NCBI RefSeq assembly: GCF_000321225.1
Contig: NW_004450402.1
Coordinates: 2,221,674 to 2,285,673 of the forward strand
DNA from: Odobenus rosmarus divergens
Taxonomy: Eukaryota; Chordata; Mammalia; Carnivora; Odobenidae
DNA length: 64,000 nt
Reading direction: 5' to 3'
In this document: one piece after another, positions 32,215-44,767 of the stretch
How positions within the stretch are numbered: position 1 is the stretch's first letter
How the letters are laid out: each line of letters opens with the position of its first letter
Notes under the pieces: generated by a model
The model's input: only the letters and a program-made list of their open reading frames with translations
Databases searched by the model: none
What the model was told of the DNA's origin: nothing
Position numbers and translations under genes: made by a program

Positions 32215-32545
32215 GCTTTCTGCCTCTAACCTTCCTGTGCTAATTCATTCTCCTTATTTGGCATGAGTCAGCTCTCTGTAACAACACAAGATCATGCGAC
32301 TTCTGTTCTTAAAAGCGTCCGATGGCTTCTCATTGCCAGTAGAAAGGATAGACTTCTTAGTGTGGAAATAAGACCCGCTATGATTAGTCCCAAACTGACT
32401 TGTCCAGAATCATCTCTCACTACTCCCTCCTTTTTATGTTCTGTGCTCCAGCCATGCCCAGTGTCAAATTCACTACATGCCTTCTCACTTGGGGCCACTG
32501 CCCATTCCACACCTGCTCCCAAGTCTCACCTTTTTTTCCCCTTTT
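32215..32545 (+). mobile_element. L2 fragment, sense
   Basis: GTCCGATGGCTTCTCATTGCCAGTAGAAAGGATAGAC, TTCTGTGCTCCAGCCATGCCCAG and TTCCACACCTGCTCCCAAGTCTCACC follow L2 order. Confidence 0.6.
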
Positions 32546-32612
32546 CGGTATTGGCATGGGTTTTCCACATTGAATATATCTTTAAAAACAAATATTTTTG
32601 TCATATTATGTA

Positions 32613-32625
32613 TTTTTAAAAGATT

Positions 32626-32656
<31 letters not shown>

Positions 32657-32820
32657 TTTGAGACACACACAGAGGGGGGCAGGGAGAGGGAGAGAATCTC
32701 AAGCAGATGCCACACTGAGCATGGAGCCCAACCGGGGGCTTGATCTCACGACCCTGAGATCATGACCAGAGCCAAAACCAAGAGTCAGATGCTCAATCAA
32801 CTGAGCCACCCAGGTGCCTC
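32613..32820 (-). mobile_element. Can-SINE, antisense, with expanded (TTTA)n
   Basis: Eight TTTA units after AAGATTT. Ends CTGAGCCACCCAGGTGCCTC. TSD TGTCATATTATGTA (32599-32612) and TGTCAAATTATATT (32821-32834), diverged, so an older insertion. Confidence 0.9.
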
Positions 32821-33545
32821 TGTCAAATTATATTTTTTTTACGAATTTTTAATTTTAGAATAGTTTCAGATTTACAGAAAAGCTGCAAATAGAGTACACA
32901 GAGTTCCCATAGATCACACACCCAGTTTTTCTTATTGTTAACATCTCATGCTGGCCCTGGTGCACTTGTTGTAACTAATCAATCAATAGTGATACCTTAT
33001 TATTAACCGAAGCCCATACTTTATTCAATGTATGAACCAAAGCTCATACTTTATTTCCTTAGTTCTTACTTGATTTTTCTGTTGCAGGATCCTCAGGGTA
33101 TCACATTACATTTAATTTTGATGTGTCCTGAGGCTTCTCTTGGTTATGGCGGTTTCATAAACTTCCCTTGTTTTTTGATGGCCCTGACTCTTTTGAGGAC
33201 TACTGGTCAGATATTTTGTAGGATGCCCATCTACTAGAATTTGCCCGGTGGTTTTTTTCCTCATTACGCTGGGGTTATACGTTTTGGGGAAGAAGACCAC
33301 AAAGTGCCATTCTCGTCACATGATATCAAGGATAAATGCTATCAACATGTCTTATCGCTATTAATGTCAACCTTGATCAGCTGGCTGGGGTGGAGTTTTC
33401 CAGGTGTCTCTTCTGTAAAGTTACTTCCCATACCCTTTTCCGTACTGTATTCTTTGGAAGGAAGTCACTATATGCAGCTCATACTTAAGGGCTGGGAAGT
33501 TATGCTCCACCTCCTTGAGGAGGGAGCATCTACATAAATTACCAA
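32821..33545 (-). mobile_element. Old L1 3' UTR, antisense
   Basis: AGTTTCAGATTTACAGAAAAGCTGC, TTATTGTTAACATCTCATGC, GATACCTTATTATTAACCGAAGCCCATACTTTATTC, GACTCTTTTGAGGACTACTGGTCAG, GCTGGGGTTATACGTTTTGGGGAAGAAGACCAC and TTATGCTCCACCTCCTTGAGG run in the known antisense order. About 20% divergence from recalled consensus; no coding. Confidence 0.85.
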
Positions 33546-34639
33546 ATTAGATTTCTAAAACCATTTTGTTCTCTTGAATGTCTATTCAACTTTACGAATA
33601 ATAGAGAACGCCATCTATTCTCTAGAAAGAGGAGAAACAAAAGACTTGAAATGTTAATGATTCAGATTAGCAGAAAGTGAAAATTATTAATACACTAGAC
33701 AACTATTGTTTTATATATATCTGCCTAGGAAGAAGTTGTAGAGGAATTCTGACCTGTTAAGAAAAAAAAATCATTTATTCTTAAAGCGGCACAAATGCAG
33801 TCTGACCATCTGAGGACAATTCAGTAACCGTCAAGAATCTGTTCCGATGCTCTCCCATGTCCCACACCAATACATGTTATTACTTGAGTACCACGATGTG
33901 AAGCAGAAAGAGGCGACTCTCCTGCGCGAGTTCCAACGCTGTATGTTCTTCATTTAATACACTTTCCCAAAAGAAAGAATCCGCCACTGCCTATTATCAG
34001 ATTCAGACAGATTGTCCTGTTTTTTGAATTGGCAAGTCTTTAGAGTAAACATCTCTTGGCACAAACAGATTGTGCTTGTAAAGCCTTTCTGTCTAAAAGA
34101 CAGAAAAACCCACCACCAAAAAGAAATATCTTGTTCTAGCTTTCCATAAAAGTCAGCTTGAAAAACGGCAACAAAGTGCACCCAGATGGCAACTAGCTCA
34201 TCACTACCCGCCTCATGGAATTCCAATGACCTTTTTTCCCCAAGCCAGTTTATGTGTGAATAAGACCTAAATCTAGACCCTTCAAGATTTACAGTAAAGC
34301 TGTTACCCCTAAGTATTCTCAATAAGTAAACAGTTAAGACATGATTCAAATGGCCTGAATTTGATCCCTGGAATCCCCCTAAAAGTGCTTTCCCTGGGGC
34401 AGAATTTCCCTGAGGGGGAAAAAAAAGAACAAAAAAAAAATGAAATCAGACTTTATTTTGGAATATCTGCATTGGTAAGGGAAAGGAGCTATTAATCACA
34501 GAAATGTGTCTTAAAGTTGAACTTTCTAAAGCAAAACTGCACAGTATTTAGTAAATGTAAAATACATTATTGAAATTCATAAGCAAGCAAGCAAGCCATG
34601 GGCACTAGAATGAGTGATTCAGGAGGTTCACATTAGTCA
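33546..34639. other. Unassigned non-coding sequence
   Basis: The minus-strand open frame at 33954-34349 (131 codons) is the longest one in the window outside recognised repeats besides 23166-23570. I see no domain, no Kozak-like start and no splice context, so I do not call it a gene. GCAAGCAAGCAAGC at about 34582. Confidence 0.4.
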
Positions 34640-34855
34640 TTTTATTTGTTTTTTTAAATTAACATATAATGTATTATTTGTTTCAGGGGTACAAATCTGT
34701 GATTCATCAGTCTTACACAATTCACAGCGCTCACCACAACACATACCCTCCCCAATGTCCATCACCCAGCCACCCCATCCCTCCCAACCCCCTCCACTCC
34801 AGCAACCCTCAGTTTGTTTCCTGAGATTAAGAGTCTCTTATTTGGTTTTGAAGTG
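34640..34855 (-). mobile_element. Carnivoran L1 3' UTR, antisense
   Basis: AAATTAACATATAATGTATTATTTGTTTCAGGGGTACA, AATTCACAGCGCTCACCACAACACATACCCTCCCCAATGTCCATCACCCAGCC and CTCAGTTTGTTTCCTGAGATTAAGAGTCTCTTAT are the reverse of the L1 3' UTR family seen at 18446-19021. Confidence 0.85.
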
Positions 34856-36080
34856 ACCAACTATAGGAGGCATATCATGTCCACCCAATTATCTCCCTGT
34901 ATTCCGAACAGGTGACACTGGGTATGTCTCAGTAGACACAACATGGAAGCCAACGACATCAGAATTATGTGAGTGACTGTTCCCACCTGGAGAACTATAC
35001 ACATCTCTGTATGTTGCCATGAAGTGAGATCCACCGCATTTACCAAACAGTATACAAAGTAAGATCTAATTTTTGGTAAAATACAGATCTATAGTATGAA
35101 TGTCTACATATGCAAAAAAAAAGTCTAAAATGCACTAAAATGCGAACAGTGCTGAATTGTGAGAATATGAGTGATCTTTATTTTTCTCTTGTACTTTACT
35201 ATACTTTCAGAATTTTTCTAATAGTACTTTTTAGAAACAAAATAATTTAAAAATACAGACATAAACATACTTTTTCTCTTTCCTGCCAGAATTTTCTTTC
35301 TTTTTCTCAGTCATATGTCTCTTAACTTACTTTCATACCCTTCGCTATTTGCAACTAAGTGGAAGGAATTCAGACTTTTTAAGAAAAAATGTATTAACAG
35401 TATGGTATCTGATGGTGACTTGGATCAATTGGAGGATACATAGAAAAAAATTAAAATTCCATTCGGTTTTTTTCCTGCAACAATTTTTAAAGCCTCTTAA
35501 GGGTTTATAAACAGTCTGACTATACATCAAATTTTTGTATTTACAGCATCTGTTATCATTGGTGGTCATAAACATAACGACTTTTTTCCACGAGGAAGAG
35601 AAGTATGCAGTTTCTCTGGTTAATTCGCATACCTAAAAGCCTCAAAATCTCCTGGAACTGATAAAGTCTATCAGAGTAGGAATGAGGGGAAGCTCATGCA
35701 TTAAACAGGACCAAGTTCTCATATTCAAATGAATTTCCAATAGTTTGTGCATCTTTTTGAGTTGTAAAATAGGAAAGTTTCTGGCAACAAAACTAATATG
35801 CATTGCCTTGGTTAGTGCAGGAGCCATGAGAAGGGTACTGGCAGCCACAACAGAGGAATATACTCTTCATATGCCCTTGACCACTTCTTCTCTAGGCACA
35901 GGCCCTTCTCTGGGTAAGGTGTCCAGCTACAGGAGGGAAGGGCAAACACAGAGCAGTGGGGAAGGAAGGAGACAACCACATAACCAACTAGAGTCAACTG
36001 AGCAATGTTCCAGACACTCTGAAAAATTCACTGAATGCAGAAAATCATAATATAGGGATTGAAAACACGGCTCCTAGAAT
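34856..36080. other. Unassigned non-coding sequence
   Basis: No gene or clear repeat. About 35150-35240 (TTTTTCTCTTGTACTTTACTATACTTTCAGAATTTTTCTAATAGTACTTTT) could be an old L1 end, not firm. Confidence 0.4.
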
Positions 36081-36261
36081 AGTGCTTAAACTTTTAATGC
36101 ACACCAGGATCACCCTGAAGAGATTGTTAATACACAGATTCTTGGGCCTCCCATCCAAAGATTTGGATTCAGTCAGTCTAGAGTATGCACAAGAATTTGC
36201 ATTTTTTCACAAGTTCCCAGATATTATTGATGCTGCTGGTCTACAGATCACACTTTGAGAA
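36081..36261 (+). mobile_element. MER5A-like hAT DNA transposon remnant
   Basis: TAGTGCTTAAACTTTTAATGCACACCAGGATCACC at one end and GATGCTGCTGGTCTACAGATCACACTTTGAGAATA at the other. Length and order fit the non-autonomous MER5A element with inverted ends. Confidence 0.8.
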
Positions 36262-36284
36262 TAAATAGACTCTATTTGGCCTTA

Positions 36285-36475
36285 AACACTGTCTCCACCA
36301 CTCACTGGCTGTGTTAAACAAGTGGATGACCCAGCCCCTCCCAGGCCCAGTCAACTCCTCTGTGAAATGGGGTAATACTAGCTCTTGCCTCCTAGTGTTG
36401 TTGTGAGGATAATATGAGAGAAGCCATCTAAGGCTCTTGGAAAAACACTCAATAAATGTCAGCTATTATTGTTAA
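36285..36475 (+). mobile_element. MIR, sense
   Basis: CACTGTCTCCACCACTCACTGGCTGTGTTAAACAAGTGG, AACTCCTCTGTGAAATGGGGTAATACTAGCTCTTGCCTCCTAGTGTTGTTGTGAGGATAATATGAGAG and CACTCAATAAATGTCAGCTATTATT. Confidence 0.85.
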
Positions 36476-36479
36476 TATT

Positions 36480-36600
36480 AACATTATTTTGATATTGTAT
36501 CGAATCTTCCTGATTTCAGTGGAGGAAACTGAGGCCCCAAGAGATTGAGTGACTGTCACATGGTCCCAAGGCTAGTGATCAGTGAAGCTGGCATGTGGAC
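36480..36600 (-). mobile_element. MIR, antisense
   Basis: TTTCAGTGGAGGAAACTGAGGCCCCAAGAGATTGAGTGACTGTCACATGG..CTAGTGATC. It lies tail-to-tail with the MIR just upstream. Confidence 0.75.
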
Positions 36601-39600
36601 CTTGGGCTTCCTGACCATCTCAAGACACCAGACAGAGCATACCCTGGGACATCTCGCAGAGGCTGAACATTTTCAGCTGGTCTCAAACCCATGATCTTCA
36701 TGTAGGAAATAAATACCAAAACAAGCCTGCAAAGGTTGCAAGCATCTAACAAAGCTGACTGACACCAACCCCATGTCCTGCTTCTGCCAAATTGAAAGGG
36801 AACATACTGTCCTGGGTTATCAAAATGCGAAACCAAGGTCATGCTGAATGAGGAAACTGTTAGAGCCCTAATAACTGAGGTGTTGGTATTCCTCCTCTTT
36901 CTGGAGAAAATGAGGGGTCTGGTGGACATGAAACACATCCCTTGACCCCAGGAATTCATCAAGGGGACAATTCACAGTCATAATCTAAGCTGCCAACAGG
37001 ACGCTTGGGATAACAGAAAATTATCCCCAGACTGTTGCCTACCTTTGGCCTGCTGAAAAAGAGAATTCTTTAACTTTGGCTTTAATAAAATGCACAATTA
37101 TGCATTTTTTAGAAGAACAGAACAAGCATCCTTTCCCAGCCAATAGAATGTAATGTGCTTTTCAGTAAAGCGGCTGAGAAAAGCAATAAATCTCAGCCTT
37201 GCCATATTAATATGTCTAACCTAGAAATCAAGAAAGAAGATGTTCTTCTCAAATCTCCAATCAGCTTTCTGCTTTGGGAAATTGGAACACTAGGGAGAAA
37301 CAGAGATCCTGGAACGTTATCTTCAAAGCAGAACTGAAAGGAATACTTTAGATTAAGAATAACTTCACAACATTCAGAAGATTCCAGCAATCGTTATGCA
37401 ATACCAGAAAACTGCTTTGAATTTTTAATGAATTGATAACTTACTTAACAGAATTATGATGATGATTAATACAGACCGTAGCACATAGTAAATGCTCGTA
37501 AGTGTTTGCAACCACGATTATGAATTATGATGATTTGGGGCTGTGGTAAAGCCAAGGGTTTACAGGCTGGTTCAGATCTCTGTGACTTTCACGATTCTGT
37601 GAAGTAAAGAGATCTGCTCCCTCAATGGGATTCAATAGAGAGAGTAACTGAGGGGAAGAAAAATATTTTAACAATGAAAGTTTTAGTAAACAAGGAAACA
37701 AGTCTTTTTAAAAAGAGCTGCATTTGGGTTTTGCTCATTTTGTAAAAAATCAAATTGGTTTACGTATTCTGTGAAGAAATATTCAGGACTTTTCAAAACC
37801 ACAACTGATCAATTTTAACCAGGTAATCAGAATATGCACACAGACATACAGAAGGAAAAATGGTATGTCTTTTATTCTGACTTTACAGTTCATCACAATC
37901 GGGTTCTTAGAGACCTGATGATCTCACAGGATATTTTCACGAACTGTAATTTTGTAATGTGTTCTGACATCCTACTGAGTTCTGAATGGCCAACTTTTAT
38001 CAGTATTTTGGAACGGGACAGTTCCAGCTACTCATAGTACTAGGGCCCAAATGCATGTGTTTTCATACAATGTTGGAAATATAACCTATGCAGTCATTCA
38101 TGAGGGTTGTAAAACTACGATTCAGGGCAAGTCAAAAAGGATGCTGATTATAATCACTTTTTCACCTCCTTTAAGAAGAGAGTTTAGGTTCATTAAACAG
38201 GGGTTTAATTTCAGCTGTGTAAAAAATACAACAGCATGGGACCAGGAAGGAATGGAAAACAGAACACGGTTTTCACCAGTCAATCCTGTACCTTTCAGAG
38301 TCTGTACCCCTCACAGGCTCTCCTCTCTTGTCCTGTCTGGTTTCTACTTCAATCCAGGACCACCATCGGACTCTGGGCTCTATCTATTACAAACCTACCC
38401 TGCCCTGTGAGCTAGGATGCTATCTGACCTCCCCAGCTCCTCCACTTTCTGCTACACTTCAAATATTAGCTGACAGTTAGTAGAATTCCCAGCCTTTCCA
38501 TGTTGTGTGGTCTTGGGGAGTTCCTACCTCACCTCAGATGGCTCCTACTGACACCAAACCAACTCATCTATGGCCAACGGCCCATGCAGCCCCCTGATTT
38601 CCTGCCAGAGGTAACTCTGAAATTGATGCATTAGGTAGGAGGGTGATTAAATGTTTTGTTCAGTCTTACTAAAGTAGGCTACAGACATAATTTTATACAA
38701 TAAAAAGTGGGAGTCAAGAGAAAAATGGGGAGGCAGGGTCCAAAGTTTTCATGTAAACTACAAAGCCTTGCAGAAGAAGTTCCCTGTTGGATAAACTTGC
38801 TTTATGTTCTCCCCCATCCTTCTTGCACAGCACGTTTATGTCTTAGACCAACGTGTTCTATCAGTGGAGGATGTCTAGACACCTTTCCGGCTTCCCTCTG
38901 CTGCAAAGGCAAGCACCTTATTTTTTGAAGCCTGCTGACTGGCTACATCATGTAGAAAGGGTTATTAAATTCATCTAGCTCTCAGTGCTACTTTCCCCAG
39001 AAAGGAAGACTTTGAGGAAATCAAAACAGCAGCAGGTTATGCAGGCAAACACTCATTTAGCTGTCATTAGCCCTCGGTGAGGAATCCTAATTCGGCCACG
39101 AAGGGCAAAAGAAGGCAGCTTCATTTCTCATCTGCATCTTTTGAATTCTAATAAGGAAAAAAAAAAGACATCTTTCTTTTTAAAACCTAGAAGGAGATAG
39201 TGATCTATCTTTGATCACTTCCGTGCCTTACTTACAGAATATAATAAAGAATTGCTCAAATAGCAAATTACAGTGTGATCTCCATCTACAACTAGAATTA
39301 TGTCCCGCACAACAGCATCAGCTAGCTAATTCTGAGGCAAATAACAGTGAATCATTACATAAAAATTCACAAAAAAACAAATTTTCTTTCTCTAGAAGGC
39401 TTCCAAGCCATCTATCTCAAAGCTCCACTAAATAGTTTTGCATTCATCAAAACGTACTTAAAACTAAGGGTGCCCTAGGCTCTGAAAGATCAGTGGACGG
39501 GCAGTAATGTGGTGCCACCTAGCTTCCCTCCTCAGGGATATTCGTCCATCACTAGATGTTCTCAAATGCCTGAAGAAATTAGACTAGGTTCAACAATGGG

Positions 39601-39839
39601 CTACGGCTTGATGAGTCAGAAAGAGACAAAGAGAAAAATGCCTCCTTTCATATTCATGCAAAGACAATTGAACACCAGAGGTGGAGCCTGGAGATCCTCT
39701 GCAATCTGAGCCCACTACCCCAGCCAGCCTTTCTCCACCTCATCACCTGTGTCTCTGCAGGAGGAGAAGGTGATCTGGAACACACACACGGTGCTTCTGG
39801 TGGGGGCTCGGCACACCGTGCGTTTCTCCTGACCACCTC
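36601..39839. other. Unassigned non-coding sequence
   Basis: 3.2 kb free of Can-SINEs, the longest such stretch without recognised young insertions. Only a MIR-type 3' end (GACCGTAGCACATAGTAAATGCTCGTAAGTG, about 37468-37505) stands out. The open frames at 36579-36962(-) and 38051-38410(+) have no recognised domain. Confidence 0.4.
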
Positions 39840-40300
39840 CACACACGCCTTCAATATTCCCACCTCTGTCACAAATGCTCTTCCCAACCAAGGACTCCTC
39901 CCGCTTTAATCCCCCTCTCAGATCCTTCCAAATTCAAGTCTCACTTCCCATTGCAGCCTTTCCCTGACCATACCAAACTCCAACAATGGTCTCACCTCTG
40001 GTTACACTGTGTTCTCAGTTCTTCATTGTGTCTTTTGTTACTCTGCGTGCGCCTACTTGCCCATTCCAGTCCTCAACCTGGGGTTTCCTACTCGTCCTTC
40101 GAGGCTCAGCTCCACTGTCAGCAGCTCTTCTTGACCACACACGCCCTCCGACAAACCCATACGCTGCCTCCCTCCTGTGTATACCTCTACTAGAGAACTC
40201 ATTTTTTTTCTCACCGTATTAGACTCTAAGCAGGGGCTGTGTTTTAGCCTTCCACTTTAATCATCAGTAAATTGTTGTTGAGTAAATGAATGGTTGAAAG
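39840..40300 (+). mobile_element. L2 3' portion, sense
   Basis: CAAATGCTCTTCCCAACCAAGG, AAATTCAAGTCTCACTTCCCATTGCAGCCTTTCCCTGACC and ATTAGACTCTAAGCAGGGGCTGTGTTTTAG then TCATCAGTAAATTGTTGTTGAGTAAATGAATGG at the terminus. Confidence 0.8.
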
Positions 40301-40869
40301 AATGAGACATAGCCTTTGAATTATTTAATGTTACATAGTCTTTCTCCAACTAGTCTACATTTCTTGTGGAAGGACTGTATCTTTCAATCCTTCCCTTGCC
40401 ATAATCCTCCACACAATGACTGATTCTTGCTTAATCCCTTCTGACCCTACTTAAAAAAAAGAAAAACAAACAAAACGAAAACCCCACATTTCCCTAGTGA
40501 ATTTACTCTCCACTCTCTAAAATAAGCAGTCTCCTTCCCCCTCCCATCCACACTCCTACTCATTCCCAACTGAAGGCTTGCTTCTAATTTCACTGAAAAA
40601 TAGATGTAATCTGGGTTCTGGCTGTTTCACTGACCAGACACTGAGATCTTCCTTCCACATAATATTGAAAAATGCGTAATAAAATACTTTTTTTAAAAAA
40701 TTGCAAATAATTGGATGAAATGGCAAAAAATTAGGGAAATGAGATGGCATCCGAAGTGAGACCAGGAGACGAGGGAAGCACTGAAGCATCCCACACATGC
40801 TGCTGACATACCCACCCTTGGCTCTCGTTGCTCGGGAGGGACTGGAGGTAAAGACTACATTTGGCCCCA
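40301..40869. other. Unassigned non-coding sequence
   Basis: Nothing firmly recognised. The minus-strand frame at 40556-40912 has no known domain. Confidence 0.35.
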
Positions 40870-41460
40870 GGCACTGGAGCCAGGTGGAGGTCTGCCCACA
40901 CCCAAGACACACACTGTTCTCAAAACATCATCCAGAGTGATCATTTCAAAATGTCTCTCAACTGCTCACAATCCCCCAGTGACTCCTTATTTCCACGGCC
41001 CTTCAAGGCTCTCCTTGACCAGAGGTTCCTCCCCACCTCCTTGAACTCCCTCTTGCCTTTCTCCCACTCATTCACTCCACTCCCGCCATACTGGCCTCCT
41101 TGCTCTTCCTCATGTTGTTGCAACCCCTGTGGTAAGCAGCCACACCTCTTCCCACATCAGGTCCTCAACTTTCCATTCCCCTTTCTAGTATCCTCTCTTC
41201 ATGTGGCCTATCCCCCACTCCATCCAGCTCAGTATAACATCCTCAAAAAGGCCTTCCTTGATTACATTATAAAATAGACCTCTCTCCCTTCATTCTCCAT
41301 TCCCTCCCCCAAATTCACCTTGCTTCACAGCACTATCATGCTGAAAGTACACGTCAAATTTTTGTTAAATATTTATTATCTGTCTTCCCAACTTGAATGT
41401 GAACTTTATGATGGAAGAAATTTTCTTTCTTATTTAGATCAATAAACCAATCCTAGCCTG
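40870..41460 (+). mobile_element. L2 3' portion, sense
   Basis: ATCATCCAGAGTGATCATTTCAAAATG, CAATCCCCCAGTGACTCCTTATTTCCACGGC, CATACTGGCCTCCTTGCTCTTCC and CAAAAAGGCCTTCCTTGATTACA are in L2 order. The 138-codon frame at 40861-41277 lies inside this repeat. Confidence 0.8.
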
Positions 41461-41539
41461 GGTCTGAAGAGGGGTGCTTTATTCACACTTAACTTTGTCC
41501 AAATGATAGGGTCTTCAGAGGAAAGGGGGCATGAAGGGA

Positions 41540-41830
41540 GGTGTATTATTTGCTGTGGGATAATGGCAATAACAAACAACCCTGAAGCTTCTGGGACCTC
41601 ACACAATAAAGGTTTATTCTTTGTTCAGCCTGAAGTCCTCACAGGTGTTCCTAGTCGGATGGCCCAACTGGTGAGCAGGCTTGTTCAATCTAGTGGCTCC
41701 ACTATCCCCTAGGACCTTGGAGTCCTCCACTGAATCCTTTGCATCTGTCAGAAGATTGGAAACTAGGGAGACAATAGAGTATTATCCAGGAGATTATAGG
41801 GGTCAGGTTCCATCAGAACACAAGTTCACA
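41540..41830 (+). mobile_element. Unassigned ancient repeat
   Basis: GATAATGGCAATAACAAACAACCCTGAAGC..CACACAATAAAGGTTTATTC resembles the family seen at 25325-26090 (AACAAACCACC..CTTAAAACAA..TTTATT). Family not named. Confidence 0.35.
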
Positions 41831-41849
41831 ATCAGAACTTTGATGGAGC

Positions 41850-42600
41850 CTGGGAAAGCATTTTAACTGATTCCAGAGGGAAAAGGAAGTAGGGTGTGGT
41901 GAACCCACAGCATAGTAGGGTCTGTCATGAGAGGTAACCAGCAGGCAGTGTACAAGCTGTTTTTCAAAGGATGAGAAACTTACCCTGGAAAAGTGTTTCA
42001 GGAGAAGGGAACAGCAGATGCAAAGGCAAAGAAATATATCAAAATAATAGCATACTTTAGGAACTTCAGGCTGCTGATGTGGCTGAATCCATTGTGAATG
42101 TACAGTGTGAAACAAAAAGGCATAAGGTTGGGGGACTAGGCAGACTCTAGACCATGAAGGACCCTGCATGCCATGACAAAGGGTTCAGACTAATTCTGAG
42201 GGTAGCAGGGAGCTTTTGAAGGATATTAAGGGCACAGGTTGGAAAATAATACAATCAAATTTGTGTTCTTAAAAGATCCCTCCGATGGGGGCACCTGGGT
42301 GGCTCAGTCGGTTAAGCGTCTGCCTTCGGCTCAGGTCATGATCCTGGAGTCCCAGGATCGAATCCCACATCGGGCTCCCTGCTCAGCAGGGAGTCTGCTT
42401 CTCCCTCTGACCCTCCCCCCTCTCATGCTCTCTCTCAAATAAATAAATAAAAATCTTTAATAAAAAAAAAGAATCCCTCCAATGGAATGATCTGTATGGA
42501 AGACGACTTTGGTTAGAGGGAATGGACATAAGATAATTAGGAAGCTATTGAAGAAGGATAACAAGAAATGTTGAGGGATAGAAGTCAAACTAAGATAGTA
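41850..42600 (-). mobile_element. L2 remnant, antisense, split by a SINE
   Basis: GGGAACAGCAGATGCAAAGGCAAAG, CTAGACCATGAAGGACCCTGCATGCCATG, GTTCAGACTAATTCTGAGGGTAGCAGGGAGCTTTTGAAGG and AAAAGATCCCTCCGATGG, then after the SINE CTATTGAAGAAGGATAACAAGAAATG. Reversed L2 3' third. Confidence 0.75.
42288..42467 (+). mobile_element. Can-SINE, sense
   Basis: Canonical head and AAATAAATAAATAAAAATCTTTAAT tail. TSD AAAAGATCCCTCCGATG (from 42271) and AAAAGAATCCCTCCAATG (from about 42467), two differences. Confidence 0.93.
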
Positions 42601-42635
42601 GTTACACAGTGCTTGTTAAAGCACTTTCTTTATTT

Positions 42636-42698
42636 TATATATATATATAAATATATATATTTATATATATATATTTCGTTATATATATATTTCGTTAT
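42636..42698. repeat. (TA)n with a TTTCGT-containing tandem unit
   Basis: TATATATATA blocks with TATATATATATTTCGT repeated about twice (about 42664-42697). AT-rich and able to form hairpins. Confidence 0.85.
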
Positions 42699-43240
42699 TT
42701 TTTCTTCTGGAAGAAGACTTTCTTCTGGAAAGTCTCATGAGCATACTTATTCTCTTTGATGAACTGAAGACTCTAATATTATTCCTGAAGTTTAGAAATC
42801 CATCTCATAGAGCTTAGTAAAGTCACATTTTAATTAAATCTTTAATTAGATTTTTAATGCCTATCATTTAAAGCTAAAGGTAAGTCTAAATGGATAAAGT
42901 TATTTTTCAGTCAATGCTAAGTATTATTTGGGGGAGGAAAGCAAGGAGTAGAGTTATGGGTGGGTATGAGTAAACTCTCACTTACATTAACAGTATGTAT
43001 AAGAGGGGGGAAAATTGATAAACATCTCCCCCCAATACCCACTGTGACAATATAATTCTAATCAAAAATCAAATAGAAAAGATAGATTGTTCATCATAAC
43101 GCTGTATTTATCTCCACTAGATAAATTAATATCGCACTTCAATTAAATTAAGCTTTCAGTGTTTCCATAACCACAACTACCAACATGTTTACACTTTTCT
43201 CCTTATAATGACAAACCTTTCCATTCATAACAATTCTTTC
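42699..43240. other. Unassigned AT-rich sequence
   Basis: Nothing recognised. Confidence 0.35.
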
Positions 43241-43482
43241 TTTTTTGTCATCTTTTTATTTTTAAATTTTTTTACAGCTTTACTGAGGCATAATTGACAA
43301 ATAAAAAATATATATATAAGTGTACTCTGTAATGTGTATTCATTGTGAAATGATTACTACAATAAAGTTAATTAACACATTCATCACCTCACATAGCTAC
43401 TATTTTTATTTATTTTGATACAGTGAAAACACTTTAGATCTACTCTCTTAGCAAATTTCAAGTACACATTACAATATATTTT
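43241..43482 (-). mobile_element. Old L1 3' UTR, antisense (part 1 of host L1)
   Basis: TTTTTTTACAGCTTTACTGAGGCATAATTGACAAATAAAAA, TCATTGTGAAATGATTACTACAATAAAG and TTAGATCTACTCTCTTAGCAAATTTCAAGTACACATTACAATATA. This L1 continues at 44696, 45731 and beyond. It is the host of every later insertion here. Confidence 0.85.
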
Positions 43483-43675
43483 ATTATTTATTTATTTATT
43501 TATTTATTTTTAGAGAGAGTATGAGGAGGGGCAGAGAGAGACAGGGAGAGAGAGAGAATCCCAAGCAGGTTCCACACCCAGCGCAGTGACCCATGGGGGG
43601 CTCCATCTCATGATCCTGAGATCATGACCTGCAGGATGACCAAGAGTTCTATGCTTAACCGACTGAGGCCCACGA
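43483..43675 (-). mobile_element. Can-SINE, antisense, beside the RPSA retrocopy
   Basis: (TTTA)6 then TTAGAGAGAGTATGAGGAGG; far end TTAACCGACTGAGGCCCACGA, with the CACCCAGG part of the head lost. Flanked by TACAATATATTTT and TACAGTATTTT, so it used the same target as the adjacent pseudogene. Confidence 0.88.
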
Positions 43676-43686
43676 TACAGTATTTT

Positions 43687-44684
<998 letters not shown>

Positions 44685-44695
44685 TACAGTATTTT

Positions 44696-44767
44696 TAACT
44701 ATAGTCACCATGCTGCACTTTAGACCCTCAGAATTTATTCCTCTTATAATTGGAAGATTGCACCTTT
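44696..44767 (-). mobile_element. Host L1 3' UTR, antisense (part 2)
   Basis: AACTATAGTCACCATGCTGCACTTTAGACCCTCAGAATTTATTCCTCTTATAATTGGAAG directly continues the L1 broken at 43482. Confidence 0.85.

Noticed and set aside
33954..34349. 131-codon open frame on the minus strand as a possible gene
   Set aside because: No domain or family resemblance seen and no supporting context. A protein search against carnivoran proteomes would be decisive; a match to orthologous proteins would reverse this.
40861..41277. 138-codon plus-strand frame
   Set aside because: Coincides with sense L2 3' sequence.
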